Source: Rhodococcus coprophilus NBRC 100603
Lineage (GTDB): Bacteria; Actinomycetota; Actinomycetes; Mycobacteriales; Mycobacteriaceae
Assembly: GCF_001895045.1 (NCBI RefSeq)
Contig: NZ_BDAM01000008.1
Location: 215,967 to 279,966, forward strand
Reading direction: 5' to 3'
DNA: 64,000 bases
Positions within the stretch are counted from its first letter, which is position 1, and each line of letters begins with the position of its first letter. A program made the translations under genes and the position numbers. The notes beneath the pieces were generated by a model. The model had not been told where the DNA came from. It ran no database searches and saw nothing but the letters and a program-made list of their open reading frames with translations. Of the stretch, positions 45,612 through 55,073 are shown piece after piece.

Positions 45612-46226
45612 TCAGTCCACGCGGGTCAGGCAGTACAGCCACTGCTCGGCGAGCACCGAGATGAGCCGCTCGAAATTCTCGTCGTGCCCCTGCACCAGGG
45701 CGAAATGGAAGTTGCGGTCGGTCGACATCAACATCGACGTCACATGCAACCGCGCCCTCAGACGCGCGTCGTCGCTCGACTGCCGCCCCAGCAGGTTGTC
45801 CATACCCGACGCGACACGGCGCAACATGGCGAACCATTCGTCGGACACGAGAGGCTCGTGGGAGAGCGCCTGCTCCATGCTGGCGAACTCGGCCCGGTGC
45901 GCCCGCCAGAACAGCGCGTGCTCGTTCAACCAGGCCGTGACTTCGCCGAGCGACGGGTCCTCGAACGCGTCGAGCCGCCGGTAGGCGTCCCGGATCGGCT
46001 GTTCGAGCGCCGACATGTGCCACTGCACGATCTCCGCCTTGGACCGGAAGTGCAGGTAGAACGTCGCGCGGGACACGCCTGCGGCCTTGGCGATCGCCTC
46101 TGCCGTGGTGGAGGTGTATCCCGATTCGACGAACAGTGCCCGCGCCGATTCGATTAGTGCCTCACGCGTCGCGCGTTTCTGCTCGACCCGCGTCATCTTC
46201 GGCACAACCGCCGTTCTCGGTGCCAC
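45612..46226 (-). CDS. TetR-family transcriptional regulator
   Basis: The 204-residue repressor-type protein has an N-terminal TetR HTH (TREALIESARALFVESGYTSTTAEAIAKAAGVSRATFYLHF) and a C-terminal ligand-binding helical domain. GTG at 46226 has GGGAGG 4 bases upstream; alternatives are GTG 46250 and ATG 46196. It lies just downstream of the P450 gene on the same strand and likely controls the SDR-esterase-P450 operon, for which a TAGAC-N4-GTCTA palindrome is a candidate operator. The ligand is unknown. Confidence 0.88.
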   Translation of the reverse strand: MAPRTAVVPKMTRVEQKRATREALIESARALFVESGYTSTTAEAIAKAAGVSRATFYLHFRSKAEIVQWHMSALEQPIRDAYRRLDAFEDPSLGEVTAWLNEHALFWRAHRAEFASMEQALSHEPLVSDEWFAMLRRVASGMDNLLGRQSSDDARLRARLHVTSMLMSTDRNFHFALVQGHDENFERLISVLAEQWLYCLTRVD

Positions 46227-46298
46227 TCGCCCTCCCGCATCTCGTCGCACGAAACCCTACCGGTCCCGCCGCCGGAATCCGTTCGAGTTTTCGCACGG

Positions 46299-48548
46299 TC
46301 AGGCATCGAGCACGAGCTTCGAGCACCCCTTCTCCGCGCGCGAGACACACATCATCATCGTCTCGTTCCGCTCCTGCTCACCGGGGGTGAGGATCGAGTC
46401 CCGATGGTCGGCGCGTCCCGCAAGAATCCGGACCTCGCAGGTGCCGCACGTCCCTTCCTTGCACGACGACAACGCCTCGATACCGATCTCCTCCGCCACG
46501 TCCAGCACCGATTTCCCGGCGGGCACCGTGGCGGTGATCCCGGATCGGGAGAAGTCGACGTCGAACGCCACGTCCGGTTCGGTGCGCACAATCTTCTTCG
46601 CGGCGAAGCGTTCCGTAACCAGCGACCCGACCGGCCAGTGCGCGCTCGCGGCTTCGATCGCCTGGAGGAGCGGCTCGGGACCGCAACAGTAGATCAGCGT
46701 GTCCTCGGTGGGCTCGGCGAGCAACGCACGCAGATCCAGCAGACCGGTTTCGTCCTGTGGGCACACGGTGATCTTGTCGCCGAACCGCTCGAGTTCGGAG
46801 AGAAAGGCCATCGACGCGCGGGTGCGGCCGCCGTAGAGCAGCTCCCAGCGGGCACCGTCGGCCTCGGCCTGCGCGATCATCGGCAGGATCGGGGTGATGC
46901 CGATTCCTCCGGCTACGAAGACGTACCGCGCGGCGGGGCGGAGACGGAAGTTGTTGCGGGGGAAGCCCACCGTGACGGTCGCGCCGTCCCGCAGCCGGTC
47001 GTGTACGTACTGAGATCCACCGCGCGAATCCGGTTCGCGGAGCACACCGATCCGCCAGCGGGTGCTGTCCTGCGGAGACGACGACAGCGAGTACTGTCGC
47101 AGCAGAGCGTCGTCACCGTCGCCGAGCCGAACTTCGATGTGCGCGCCCGGCTTCCACGTGGGCAGTGCGCCGCCGTCGGGGTGGCCGAGGGTCAGCGACA
47201 CCACCCCGTCGGATTCGTCGCAGCGCTCGAGCACCGTGAGTTCCATGTGCCGGGCGGTCTTGGTTTTCGCCCGCTCGATGTCGGCGACATCCCAGGTCAC
47301 CGGCAGGGTCCGGCGCACCGGAAGCAGCGCGATCGGCAGGAAGTCGAGGGGAACCTCCGCCGCGGGACGCAACGACGGGAGCCGTTCGAAGAGCACCTTC
47401 AGTGCCGTCGCACCCTGGACCCGCGCGAGTGCCTGGCCGAGGCAGGTGTGCCGGCCCTGGGTGAACGCGAGGTGGTTCTCGGGTTCGGGGCGGTGGATGT
47501 CGAACTCGAACGGGTGCGGGCACCGCGCCGGGTCGGTGTTGGCGCTGGCCAGCGCCAGCCACACCATGTCGCCCTTCCGGATGTGCGCGCCGCCCAGTTC
47601 GATGTCCTGCTGCGCCTGACGCGCGGCGAACGGTGACGACGGCCTGCGTCGCACGGTCTCCTCGAACACTCGCTGCCAGAGTCCGGGATCCTCGATCGCC
47701 TCGGCGAGGGTCTCCGGGTTCCGCGCGAGGAACAACACCGCGTTGGAGACCGCCTGGGTGGTCGAATCGACGCCGGCCATTGCGAATTCGGTGAGATGCA
47801 CGGCGATCTGGGCAGCCGACAGCATCCGGTTGCCGTCCTTGTCGTTCACGATCGCCATATCGGAAATCAGATCGGCGCCGGGGTTCTCACGACGCTCGTC
47901 GATGATGCGACGCAGTACGAGGGTCGCATCGATGTAGCGCTGCCAGACCTGGGTTCGCAGCGGCTCGGCCATCGGTTCGGCAGCCGACGCGAGGATCATC
48001 GCGAAGTCGTCCCGGAGTTGGCGCATCATCGCGTCGTGCTCGTACCCGAGACCCATGTGCGCCATGATCGTCTGCGTGGTGAGTTCGAGCGCGTAGTCCG
48101 TCACGAGGTTGCCGGAGCCGCGTGCCTCGAAGCCGTCGACGACGCGGTGTGCGCGCGCCTCGATCTCCGGCTGCAGTGCCTCCATGCGTTCTTTGGTGAA
48201 CCCGCGCTGCGCGACGAACCGGTGGTCGGTGTGGCTCGGCGGATCGGATCCCACCAGCATCTGTGTGATCAGGTCCGGGGGCACGATCGCCCGGAACTGT
48301 TCGGGGACGTCGATGGTGCCGCTGTTGCCGCCGGAGGTGAACCGCTGCCAGTCGGCGAGCACCGTCTCGACGTCTTCGCGGCGGTTGACGATCCACGCGT
48401 TGAGGTACGGGTAGAAGAACACGGGCGTCTCGTCCCGGAACTTCGCGAAATGTGCTGCGGGGTCGGTGAAGTAGTCGTCGCTCAGTGCGTCGAAACCGTG
48501 CGCGACAGGGCACCGGGAAGCGGAGGGAGCTTCGGGCGTAAGGGTCAT
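46299..48548 (-). CDS. Self-sufficient cytochrome P450-reductase-ferredoxin fusion (CYP116B-like)
   Basis: The 749-residue protein joins a P450 domain (about 1-420), a phthalate-dioxygenase-reductase-type FMN/NAD(P)H domain (about 433-655) and a C-terminal plant-type 2Fe-2S ferredoxin (about 665-749). P450 motifs: AGVDSTT in helix I, ExxR at 297-300, heme Cys 369 in FTQGRHTCLG. Reductase motifs: RQYSLSSSP and FVAGGIGITP. Ferredoxin cysteines are in CKEGTCGTC and MMCVSR. This domain order is that of Rhodococcus P450RhF (CYP116B2). It would hydroxylate or dealkylate an organic substrate without partner proteins. It lies downstream of esterase and SDR genes in one operon. Confidence 0.93.
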   Translation of the reverse strand: MTLTPEAPSASRCPVAHGFDALSDDYFTDPAAHFAKFRDETPVFFYPYLNAWIVNRREDVETVLADWQRFTSGGNSGTIDVPEQFRAIVPPDLITQMLVGSDPPSHTDHRFVAQRGFTKERMEALQPEIEARAHRVVDGFEARGSGNLVTDYALELTTQTIMAHMGLGYEHDAMMRQLRDDFAMILASAAEPMAEPLRTQVWQRYIDATLVLRRIIDERRENPGADLISDMAIVNDKDGNRMLSAAQIAVHLTEFAMAGVDSTTQAVSNAVLFLARNPETLAEAIEDPGLWQRVFEETVRRRPSSPFAARQAQQDIELGGAHIRKGDMVWLALASANTDPARCPHPFEFDIHRPEPENHLAFTQGRHTCLGQALARVQGATALKVLFERLPSLRPAAEVPLDFLPIALLPVRRTLPVTWDVADIERAKTKTARHMELTVLERCDESDGVVSLTLGHPDGGALPTWKPGAHIEVRLGDGDDALLRQYSLSSSPQDSTRWRIGVLREPDSRGGSQYVHDRLRDGATVTVGFPRNNFRLRPAARYVFVAGGIGITPILPMIAQAEADGARWELLYGGRTRASMAFLSELERFGDKITVCPQDETGLLDLRALLAEPTEDTLIYCCGPEPLLQAIEAASAHWPVGSLVTERFAAKKIVRTEPDVAFDVDFSRSGITATVPAGKSVLDVAEEIGIEALSSCKEGTCGTCEVRILAGRADHRDSILTPGEQERNETMMMCVSRAEKGCSKLVLDA

Positions 48549-48568
48549 GTCAGGTCTTCCCGGAGGAG

Positions 48569-49726
48569 TCAGAGGGCGGCCGCGGCGGCCATGGTGGAGA
48601 GCTTCTGGAATCGCGCGACGTTGTCGCCTTCGTCCATGCAGCCGGCCGACAGGAATACGAACGTCATGTCGAGTTCAGGGTCGACCCAGAACAGGGACGA
48701 CCCGGCACCGTAGTTTCCGAAGGTACGAGGTGAGGTGAAGGGTCCGAAGAACGATGCGTGGGGACCCGTGCCGGACAAGGAAAATCCGAGACCGAAGTTT
48801 CCGGGCGGGGTTTCCCATCCGCGACTCGCGGCGATGCCCGCGTAGAGATCATTGGGCATGTCACCGGTCTGCAGGGTCGTGGCGTGGTCGACGACCACGG
48901 GAGCGACGAGGTGCTGTCCGTTCACTTCGCCCTTGCGGCGGAACATCTCGGCGAAGGCGAAGATGTCCTCCGCGGTGCTGACCGCACCGACCCACGGGAT
49001 CTCCGCGGCCTCGGTGATGGTGTCGTTGAGGTTTTCGATGTCCGCCGGCGACAGCCAGCCGTTGTCGGGTACGTATGCCTTGAGCGGCACCGCGTCCGCG
49101 CGCCAGGCGTCGGGCATGCCGAACGCCGTCCGCGTCATCCCGAGCGGCTCGAAGACGAGATCCCGCGCGAGGTCCCGGAAGTGTTCGTAACCGTAGGCAC
49201 GACGGACCATTTCACCCATGAGGGCGTGGTTGATCGACGGCGCGTAGTTGAGGTTGGTCCCGGGTTCGTTGACGACGTCCACGGAGCACAGCGCGTCGAT
49301 CACGTCGGCGAGTACCCCGAAGCGCTCCGGTCCGAGGCCGGGATTGGGGGTGGCGGGCATTCCCGAGCGGTGTGTGAGGAGGTGGTGGAGGTTGATGCGG
49401 TCCTTGCGCACCGAGCGGAAGACGTCGGTGCCGAAGAACTCCGGGATGATGTCGACGACCCGTGTCGATAGCGCGAGCTTGCCTTCGCCGAGGGCGCGGT
49501 ACGCGAGCGTGTTGGTGAACGCCTTCGACATCGAGAGGATGCGGAAGACGCTGTCCGGGCGCAGGGCTGCGTCCGTGGCTCGTTCCGCGTAACCGATCGT
49601 CTCGTGCACAGCGATGTCGCCGTGACGGGCAACGATGATGTTGACGCCGTCGTAGTCGCCGCGGTCGATGTCGCGGCGGATCTCGTCGGTGAGCCGGGTC
49701 AGTGCGGTGGGGTCCAGAGCGGGCAT
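48569..49726 (-). CDS. Beta-lactamase-fold serine hydrolase (class C/EstB-like esterase)
   Basis: The 385-residue protein has the class C beta-lactamase/DD-peptidase fold with the nucleophile motif SMSK (in FRILSMSKAFTN) and a downstream Tyr motif in LNYAPSINHAL. Proteins of this type beside catabolic oxygenases are normally esterases (EstB-like) rather than beta-lactamases. No signal peptide is seen, so it is cytoplasmic. It lies 20 bp upstream of the P450 gene and 45 bp downstream of the SDR gene; the operon suggests hydrolysis of an ester or lactone intermediate. Confidence 0.85.
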   Translation of the reverse strand: MPALDPTALTRLTDEIRRDIDRGDYDGVNIIVARHGDIAVHETIGYAERATDAALRPDSVFRILSMSKAFTNTLAYRALGEGKLALSTRVVDIIPEFFGTDVFRSVRKDRINLHHLLTHRSGMPATPNPGLGPERFGVLADVIDALCSVDVVNEPGTNLNYAPSINHALMGEMVRRAYGYEHFRDLARDLVFEPLGMTRTAFGMPDAWRADAVPLKAYVPDNGWLSPADIENLNDTITEAAEIPWVGAVSTAEDIFAFAEMFRRKGEVNGQHLVAPVVVDHATTLQTGDMPNDLYAGIAASRGWETPPGNFGLGFSLSGTGPHASFFGPFTSPRTFGNYGAGSSLFWVDPELDMTFVFLSAGCMDEGDNVARFQKLSTMAAAAAL

Positions 49727-49771
49727 GGTGGCGGTCCTGTTTCTCTCGGTGCGGCGGGGATCAGCGGTGGG

Positions 49772-50581
49772 TCACATGACCAATCCGCCGGACGGCGAGA
49801 ACGTCTGACCGGTGTAGTAGGAGCCCTCTGCACCCGCGAGGAACAGCACCGTCTTGGCGATCTCCTCGGGGGTGGCGGGCCGCTTGATGGGCTGCATCGA
49901 AATGAGGAAGTCGGAGAACTCCTCGTCGCTCTGGCGGAACAGTGGCGTGTCGACGGCCCCGGGCGCAAGAGAGTTGACACGGATGTTGAAGGGAGCCAGT
50001 TCGGTCGCAGCCTCCCGGGTCAGGCCGAGCACACCGGCTTTGGATGCCGGGTAGTACGCGGGCATCGCCACCGACATCAGCGCGGCGGCCGAGGAGAAGT
50101 TGATGATCGCGCCGCCGCCTGCCTTCTTGAGCAGCGGCACCGCGGAACGCATCGTGTAGAAGGGGCCGTACAGGTTGATCTTCAGGACGCGGTCGAAATC
50201 CTCGTCGGTGATGGTTTCGTAGAACTCCGGGTTGTGCTGCCGGCCTTCCTTCATCGCCTCGAAGCCCTTGTAGTTCTCGGCGTTGAGGGCGTCGAGCGCC
50301 GCCTTGTTGGGAGCGTTGACGCCTGCCGCGTTGACGAGCACGTCGAGCCGGCCGTGCTCATGCTCGACGGTGGCGAAGGCTTCGCGCACGGCGGCACTGT
50401 CGGCGATGTCGAGGGGAACGGCGTGGGCTCCGGGGAGCGCCGCGAAGTCGCGAGCGAGGTTCTCGGCCGAGATGTCGGCGCCGTAAACGACGGCGCCCTG
50501 GTCGGCGAATGCCTGCGCGGTGGCAAGACCCATGCCCGACGCGGCACCGGTGATGAAAACGACCTTGTCCTGGAACTGCAT
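49772..50581 (-). CDS. Short-chain dehydrogenase/reductase (SDR)
   Basis: The 269-residue classical SDR has the cofactor motif TGAASGMG (about 11-18), NAAG in VLVNAAGVNAP, and the catalytic YYPASK. An unusual insertion (about 95-130, KAALDALNAENYKGFEAMKEGRQHNPEF) lies between these. It probably oxidises an alcohol formed by the P450, or reduces a ketone. ATG at 50581 is preceded by GAGGAG at 7 bases. First gene of the SDR-esterase-P450-TetR cluster. Confidence 0.9.
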   Translation of the reverse strand: MQFQDKVVFITGAASGMGLATAQAFADQGAVVYGADISAENLARDFAALPGAHAVPLDIADSAAVREAFATVEHEHGRLDVLVNAAGVNAPNKAALDALNAENYKGFEAMKEGRQHNPEFYETITDEDFDRVLKINLYGPFYTMRSAVPLLKKAGGGAIINFSSAAALMSVAMPAYYPASKAGVLGLTREAATELAPFNIRVNSLAPGAVDTPLFRQSDEEFSDFLISMQPIKRPATPEEIAKTVLFLAGAEGSYYTGQTFSPSGGLVM

Positions 50582-50658
50582 ACGAATCTCCTCGGGGATG
50601 TGCGGCAGCTGGCTCACTCGACCTCCGCCACCGGTGACGCAGAGCATGACACTTTGGG

Positions 50659-50672
50659 TAGACGTATGTCTA
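50659..50672. promoter_or_regulatory. Candidate TetR-type operator upstream of the SDR-P450 operon
   Basis: TAGAC-GTAT-GTCTA is a 5-bp inverted repeat with a 4-bp centre, 78 bp upstream of the SDR start. Size and shape fit a TetR-family site, and the only TetR gene nearby is in the same cluster. Confidence 0.5.
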
Positions 50673-50749
50673 GTGAAACTTTTCCGCCGCAGGTGAGGAT
50701 AGGTATTTCGACGAGAGAACGACCGGAACGAGAGGCCCGACCAACAGAA

Positions 50750-50782
50750 AAACCCCCGCCGTCCGATGGACGGCGGGGGTTT
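50750..50782 (-). terminator. Terminator after purQ
   Basis: A perfect 15-bp stem (AAACCCCCGCCGTCC with GGACGGCGGGGGTTT) with a 3-base loop is followed, on the minus strand, by further T residues. It lies 16 bp after the purQ stop. Confidence 0.9.
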
Positions 50783-50797
50783 CGGTGGATCAGGAGA

Positions 50798-51475
50798 TCA
50801 GGCGTTGACCACGGCGTCGAGCGCGCTGTAGAACATGCCGAGCCCGTCGTCGCTGGGTCCGGTGAGCGCCTCGGTCGCGTGCTCGGGGTGCGGCATCAGG
50901 CCGACGACCCGGCCGTTCGCCGACGCAATGCCCGCGATGCCGCGCTGCGATCCGTTCGGGTTCTCGCCGACGTAGCGGAACACGACCCGGCCCTCGCCCT
51001 CGAGTTCGTCGAGCACTTCCTGCGAAGCCTGGTAACGGCCCTCGCCCGACTTGAGCGGTACCAGGATCTCGGCACCCTGCTCGTAGCGCGACGTCCACGC
51101 GGTGGAGTTCGATTCGACCTTCAGCCACTGGTCGCGGCACACGAAGTGCAGACCCGCGTTGCGGGTCAGCGCGCCGGGCAGCAAGCCCGCTTCCGCGAGC
51201 ACCTGGAAGCCGTTGCAGATGCCGAGGACCGGCATTCCGCCGCGCGCCGCCTCCACGACCTTGGTCATCACGGGAGCGAACCGCGCGATGGCTCCGCACC
51301 GCAGGTAGTCGCCGTAGGAAAACCCGCCGGGCACGACGACAGCGTCGACACCCTTGAGGTCGGCGTCACCGTGCCACAGGCTCACGGCCTCGCCGCCGGC
51401 GAGCTTCACGGCCCGGGCTGCGTCGATGTCGTCGAGCGTGCCGGGGAACGTGATGACCCCGATGCGTGCGTTCAT
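50798..51475 (-). CDS. purQ: Phosphoribosylformylglycinamidine synthase subunit PurQ
   Basis: The 225-residue class I glutamine amidotransferase supplies ammonia to PurL. The nucleophile Cys lies in GICNGFQVL, and the catalytic His/Glu pair is in LMPHPEHA. The start overlaps the purS stop by 4 bp. It forms the FGAM synthase complex with PurS and the distant PurL. Confidence 0.96.
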   Translation of the reverse strand: MNARIGVITFPGTLDDIDAARAVKLAGGEAVSLWHGDADLKGVDAVVVPGGFSYGDYLRCGAIARFAPVMTKVVEAARGGMPVLGICNGFQVLAEAGLLPGALTRNAGLHFVCRDQWLKVESNSTAWTSRYEQGAEILVPLKSGEGRYQASQEVLDELEGEGRVVFRYVGENPNGSQRGIAGIASANGRVVGLMPHPEHATEALTGPSDDGLGMFYSALDAVVNA

Positions 51476-51717
51476 GCGTCACCGTCGATCCGGCGAACCG
51501 CCCAGTCCTCGATGACGGTGTTTGCGAGGAGTGCTTCGGCGATCTTCTCCACCTGAGCGTCGTCGACGCTGCCGTCGACCTCGAGTTCGAATCGCTTTCC
51601 CTGGCGGACGTCGGTCACGCCCGCGAAGCCCAGCCGCGACAACGCGCCGGCAATGGCCTGACCCTGGGGGTCGAGAATCTCGGCCTTGGGCATGACTTCG
51701 ACGACGACACGCGCCAC
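51472..51717 (-). CDS. purS: Phosphoribosylformylglycinamidine synthase subunit PurS
   Basis: The 81-residue subunit bridges PurL and PurQ. Family blocks are [17 protein letters not shown] and the [13 protein letters not shown] strand. GTG at 51717 has GAGGAG just upstream; longer open frames upstream have no support. Coupled to purQ by an ATGA overlap. Confidence 0.95.
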   Translation of the reverse strand: MARVVVEVMPKAEILDPQGQAIAGALSRLGFAGVTDVRQGKRFELEVDGSVDDAQVEKIAEALLANTVIEDWAVRRIDGDA

Positions 51718-51850
51718 GTGCTGCTCCTCGGTAGTAGTGCTGGCGCCCAGGGAACGGACACCGGACCCATCGAAGTTTACCGGCTCAGGCCCTCTTGTCC
51801 GGAACCGGCCGCTGCCTCGCCGGAGACCGTGCGCGAGGAGTAGCGGCCCC

Positions 51851-51867
51851 ATACCCCCTAGGGGTAT
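51851..51867. promoter_or_regulatory. CsoR-family operator in the copA promoter
   Basis: ATACCCC-CTA-GGGGTAT is an inverted repeat of the CsoR/RicR type, 32 bp upstream of the copper ATPase start and overlapping a possible TATAAA -10. It resembles the TACCC-GGGTA operators around the CstR-like gene near 60.6 and 62.2 kb. Confidence 0.75.
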
Positions 51868-51898
51868 AAAGGAGGGACGACATCGAAGGAGCATCCAC

Positions 51899-54145
51899 AT
51901 GACCACCGCTGACACGACGCGTGACGTCGAACTCACCATCGGTGGGATGACCTGCGCCTCCTGCGCCGCGCGCGTCGAGAAGAAGCTCAACCGCATGGAG
52001 GGCGTCACCGCGTCGGTCAACTACGCGACCGAAAAGGCGAAGGTCAGCTACAGCGGCGACATCACGCCCGAAGACCTCGTCGCGACCGTCGAAGCCACCG
52101 GCTACACCGCGGCAGTGCCCGCACCTCCGCAGCCCCGGGACGCTGCCGCCGAAGACACCGGACCCGAGTCCGACGAAGCAGCGCAATGGAAGCAGCGCCT
52201 GACGGTCTCGGCCCTGCTCACCGTCCCCGTGGTCGCGCTGTCGATGATCCCGGCCCTGCAGTTCGACAACTGGCAGTGGCTGTGCCTGACACTCGCGTCG
52301 CCGGTCGTCGTGTGGGGCGCCCTCCCCTTCCATCGCGCCGCATGGACCAACCTGCGGCACGGCGCCGCGACGATGGACACGCTCATCTCCGTCGGCGTCA
52401 TCGCCGCGTACCTGTGGTCGCTGTGGGCGCTGTTCTTCACCCACGCCGGCATGCCCGGCATGAAGATGACCTTCGAACTGTTCGCGTCCGGCGGCGGTGA
52501 GGAGCACATCTATCTGGAGGTCGCCGCGGCCGTCACCACCTTCATCGCCGCCGGCCGGTGGTTCGAAGCGCGGGCGAAGCGCCGCTCCGGCGCTGCCCTG
52601 CGGGCGCTGCTCGACATGGGAGCCAAAGACGTCGCGGTGCTGCGTGGCGGCACCGAAACCCGCATCCCGGTGGACCAGCTCGCCGTCGGCGACGTGTTCG
52701 TGGTGCGTCCCGGCGAAAAGATCGCGACGGACGGCGTCGTCGAATCGGGTTCGTCCGCCGTCGACGAGTCGATGCTCACCGGCGAGTCGATGCCCGTGGA
52801 GGTCGCGCCCGGCCACGCCGTGGTCGGTGCGACCGTCAACGCGGGCGGGCGCCTCACCGTCCGCGCTACCCGCGTCGGCTCCGACACCCAGCTCGCCCAG
52901 ATGGCGCGCCTCGTCGAGGACGCGCAGAACGGGAAGGCGGAGGTCCAGCGCCTCGCCGACCGGATTTCCGCGGTGTTCGTCCCGATCGTGATCGGGCTGT
53001 CGCTGCTGACCCTCGCCGCGTGGCTGTTGTTCACCGACGATCCCGTCTCGGCTGCCTTCACCTCGGCGGTCGCGGTGCTGATCATCGCGTGCCCGTGCGC
53101 GCTGGGTCTCGCGACGCCCACGGCGCTGCTCGTGGGCACGGGACGCGGGGCGCAACTCGGCATCCTCATCAAGGGCCCGCAGATCCTCGAATCCACGCGA
53201 CGCGTCGACACTGTCGTTCTCGACAAGACCGGAACCGTGACCACCGGCGAGATGACCGTCGCCTCCGTTCATGTGGCGCCGAACGAATCCGCCGACGAGG
53301 TATTGCATCTCGCGGGGTCGCTCGAACACGCATCCGAGCATCCGATCGCGCGTGCGATTGCCGACCACGCCGCACAGACGCGTCCGTTGTCCGGTGTCGA
53401 GAGCTTCGAAAACCACGGCGGGCGCGGGGTTTCCGGTGTGGTCGACGGACGTGCCGTGCTCGCCGGGCGGCTGGCCTGGTTGCGCGACGAATGGTCGCCC
53501 ACACCGCCGTCCAGCCTCCGACACGACGCGCAAGCGGCGGAATCCGAAGGCCGGACACCGATCTGGGTGGCCTGGGACGGTGCGGTACGTGCGGTCGTCG
53601 TGGTGTCCGACACGGTCAAGGACGGTTCTCGTGCGGCCGTATCCGAACTCCGCGAACTGGGTCTTCGTCCCGTGCTGCTCACGGGAGACAATCGCGGCGC
53701 GGCCGAGGCGGTCGCGCAGGAGGTCGGCATCGACGAGGTCATCGCGGAAGTGATGCCCGCAGACAAGGTGCAGGTGATCGAGCGGCTTCAGTCCGAGGGC
53801 AGGGTCGTCGCAATGGTCGGAGACGGCGTCAACGACGCGGCAGCGCTGGCCCAGGCCGACCTCGGGCTTGCCATGGGCACGGGAACGGACGTCGCCATCG
53901 AGGCGTCGGATCTGACCCTGGTTCGAGGCGATCTGCGCGCCGCCCCCGACGCCATCCGTCTCGCGCGGGCGACACTGCGCACCATCAAGGGCAATTTGTT
54001 CTGGGCGTTCGCCTACAACGTCGCTGCCCTGCCGCTCGCCGCGCTGGGTCTGCTCAATCCGCTGATCGCTGGTGCGGCAATGGCATTCAGCTCGGTGTTC
54101 GTGGTGAGCAACAGCCTGCGCCTGCGAAGGTTCGCGCCCCGCTGA
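51899..54145 (+). CDS. copA: Copper-exporting P1B-type ATPase
   Basis: This 748-residue ATPase has one N-terminal heavy-metal domain with MTCASC (CxxC at 19-22), eight predicted membrane helices and the Cu(I) transport motif CPCALG. The phosphorylation site is DKTGTVTTG; the [13 protein letters not shown] nucleotide motif and the [12 protein letters not shown] hinge are present. CPC with an N-terminal CxxC indicates export of Cu(I). ATG at 51899 is favoured by GAAGGAG upstream; the longer open frame upstream runs into purS. A copper-type operator precedes it. No separate CopZ chaperone gene is adjacent. Confidence 0.94.
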   Translation: MTTADTTRDVELTIGGMTCASCAARVEKKLNRMEGVTASVNYATEKAKVSYSGDITPEDLVATVEATGYTAAVPAPPQPRDAAAEDTGPESDEAAQWKQRLTVSALLTVPVVALSMIPALQFDNWQWLCLTLASPVVVWGALPFHRAAWTNLRHGAATMDTLISVGVIAAYLWSLWALFFTHAGMPGMKMTFELFASGGGEEHIYLEVAAAVTTFIAAGRWFEARAKRRSGAALRALLDMGAKDVAVLRGGTETRIPVDQLAVGDVFVVRPGEKIATDGVVESGSSAVDESMLTGESMPVEVAPGHAVVGATVNAGGRLTVRATRVGSDTQLAQMARLVEDAQNGKAEVQRLADRISAVFVPIVIGLSLLTLAAWLLFTDDPVSAAFTSAVAVLIIACPCALGLATPTALLVGTGRGAQLGILIKGPQILESTRRVDTVVLDKTGTVTTGEMTVASVHVAPNESADEVLHLAGSLEHASEHPIARAIADHAAQTRPLSGVESFENHGGRGVSGVVDGRAVLAGRLAWLRDEWSPTPPSSLRHDAQAAESEGRTPIWVAWDGAVRAVVVVSDTVKDGSRAAVSELRELGLRPVLLTGDNRGAAEAVAQEVGIDEVIAEVMPADKVQVIERLQSEGRVVAMVGDGVNDAAALAQADLGLAMGTGTDVAIEASDLTLVRGDLRAAPDAIRLARATLRTIKGNLFWAFAYNVAALPLAALGLLNPLIAGAAMAFSSVFVVSNSLRLRRFAPR

Positions 54146-54154
54146 CACAACCCG

Positions 54155-55069
54155 CTATTCCGGACGAGCCGAATCCTTCTCGCCGCGTTCGGCGCCGACG
54201 AGTTCGCGCACCCGCGGCGCGACCTCGGCCGCGAAGCGTTCGAGGTCTGCCGAGTCGTCGCTCGCAAGAACGAACGTGCTCGTTCCGTGCTGCAGAGTCA
54301 GATCGGCCAACTGCTCGGCCCACACCCCTGCCGGGCCGTGCAGGAACGAACCGTCGGCAACATCGGCGAAAGTTCCGGCGATGTTGTACAGGCGGCGGAT
54401 CTCTGCAGGATCCCGTCCGGCATCGCGAGCGGCGTCGTCGACCCGCGCACTCATCTCTCCCAGGGCGTCGGGCCCGGCGGCGAACGAACTCGGCAGCCAG
54501 CCGTCGGCGAGCCGTCCGGTCAGTCCGAGCATGCGTGAGCCGTAGGCGCCGACCCAGATTCCGAGATCGTGTGCAGGGGCTGGGCCGCGTTTCGCACCGG
54601 ACAGCGAGTAATACTCTCCGTCGACCTTCGCCCCGCCCTTGTCGTCCGACCACAAGGCCCGAATCACCGCGATCGCGTCGACGAGAGCGGTCACCGCCTC
54701 GCCCGCGCTGCGCTGCGGTCCTCCGTTGGCAGCCACCGCATCCCAGAAGGCACCCGCACCGAGCCCGAGTTCGACCCGGCCGCCGCTGAGCCGGTCCAGC
54801 GACGCCGCGCTGCGCGCGAGGATCACCGGTCCGCGCAAGGGAAGGTTCGCGACGTTCGGCGCGACCGTGACGGTCGTGGTGCGCGCCGCGATCCAGCTGA
54901 GCAGCGTCCAGGTGTCGAGGAAGCGCGACTGGTACGGATGGTCCTGAATCGTCACCAGGTCGAGCCCCGCACGTTCGGACACCACCGCGAGGTCGACCAC
55001 GTGCGCCGGGTCTTCAGCGGACGGCGTGAGGAAACTACCGAAACTCAGGGGCTGTCCGTAGTCGGGCAC
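54155..55069 (-). CDS. LLM-class (F420-dependent type) oxidoreductase
   Basis: The 304-residue luciferase-like TIM barrel shows motifs TIQDHPYQSRFLDTWTLLSWIA, VANLPLRGPVILARSAASLDRLSGGR and LGLGAG. In mycothiol-using actinobacteria such proteins mostly use coenzyme F420, though FMN is possible. The substrate is unknown. GTG at 55069 lies 4 bp downstream of an AhpD-like gene, so the two probably form an operon. Convergent with copA. Confidence 0.88.
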   Translation of the reverse strand: MPDYGQPLSFGSFLTPSAEDPAHVVDLAVVSERAGLDLVTIQDHPYQSRFLDTWTLLSWIAARTTTVTVAPNVANLPLRGPVILARSAASLDRLSGGRVELGLGAGAFWDAVAANGGPQRSAGEAVTALVDAIAVIRALWSDDKGGAKVDGEYYSLSGAKRGPAPAHDLGIWVGAYGSRMLGLTGRLADGWLPSSFAAGPDALGEMSARVDDAARDAGRDPAEIRRLYNIAGTFADVADGSFLHGPAGVWAEQLADLTLQHGTSTFVLASDDSADLERFAAEVAPRVRELVGAERGEKDSARPE

Positions 55070-55073
55070 GGCG

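Noticed and set aside
48569..49726. Beta-lactamase conferring drug resistance
   Set aside because: It has the SxxK fold motif but no signal peptide and lies in a catabolic operon, so an esterase is more likely.
51785..54148. 787-codon minus-strand ORF opposite copA
   Set aside because: Shadow of copA; no domain, and it would span the operator and promoter.
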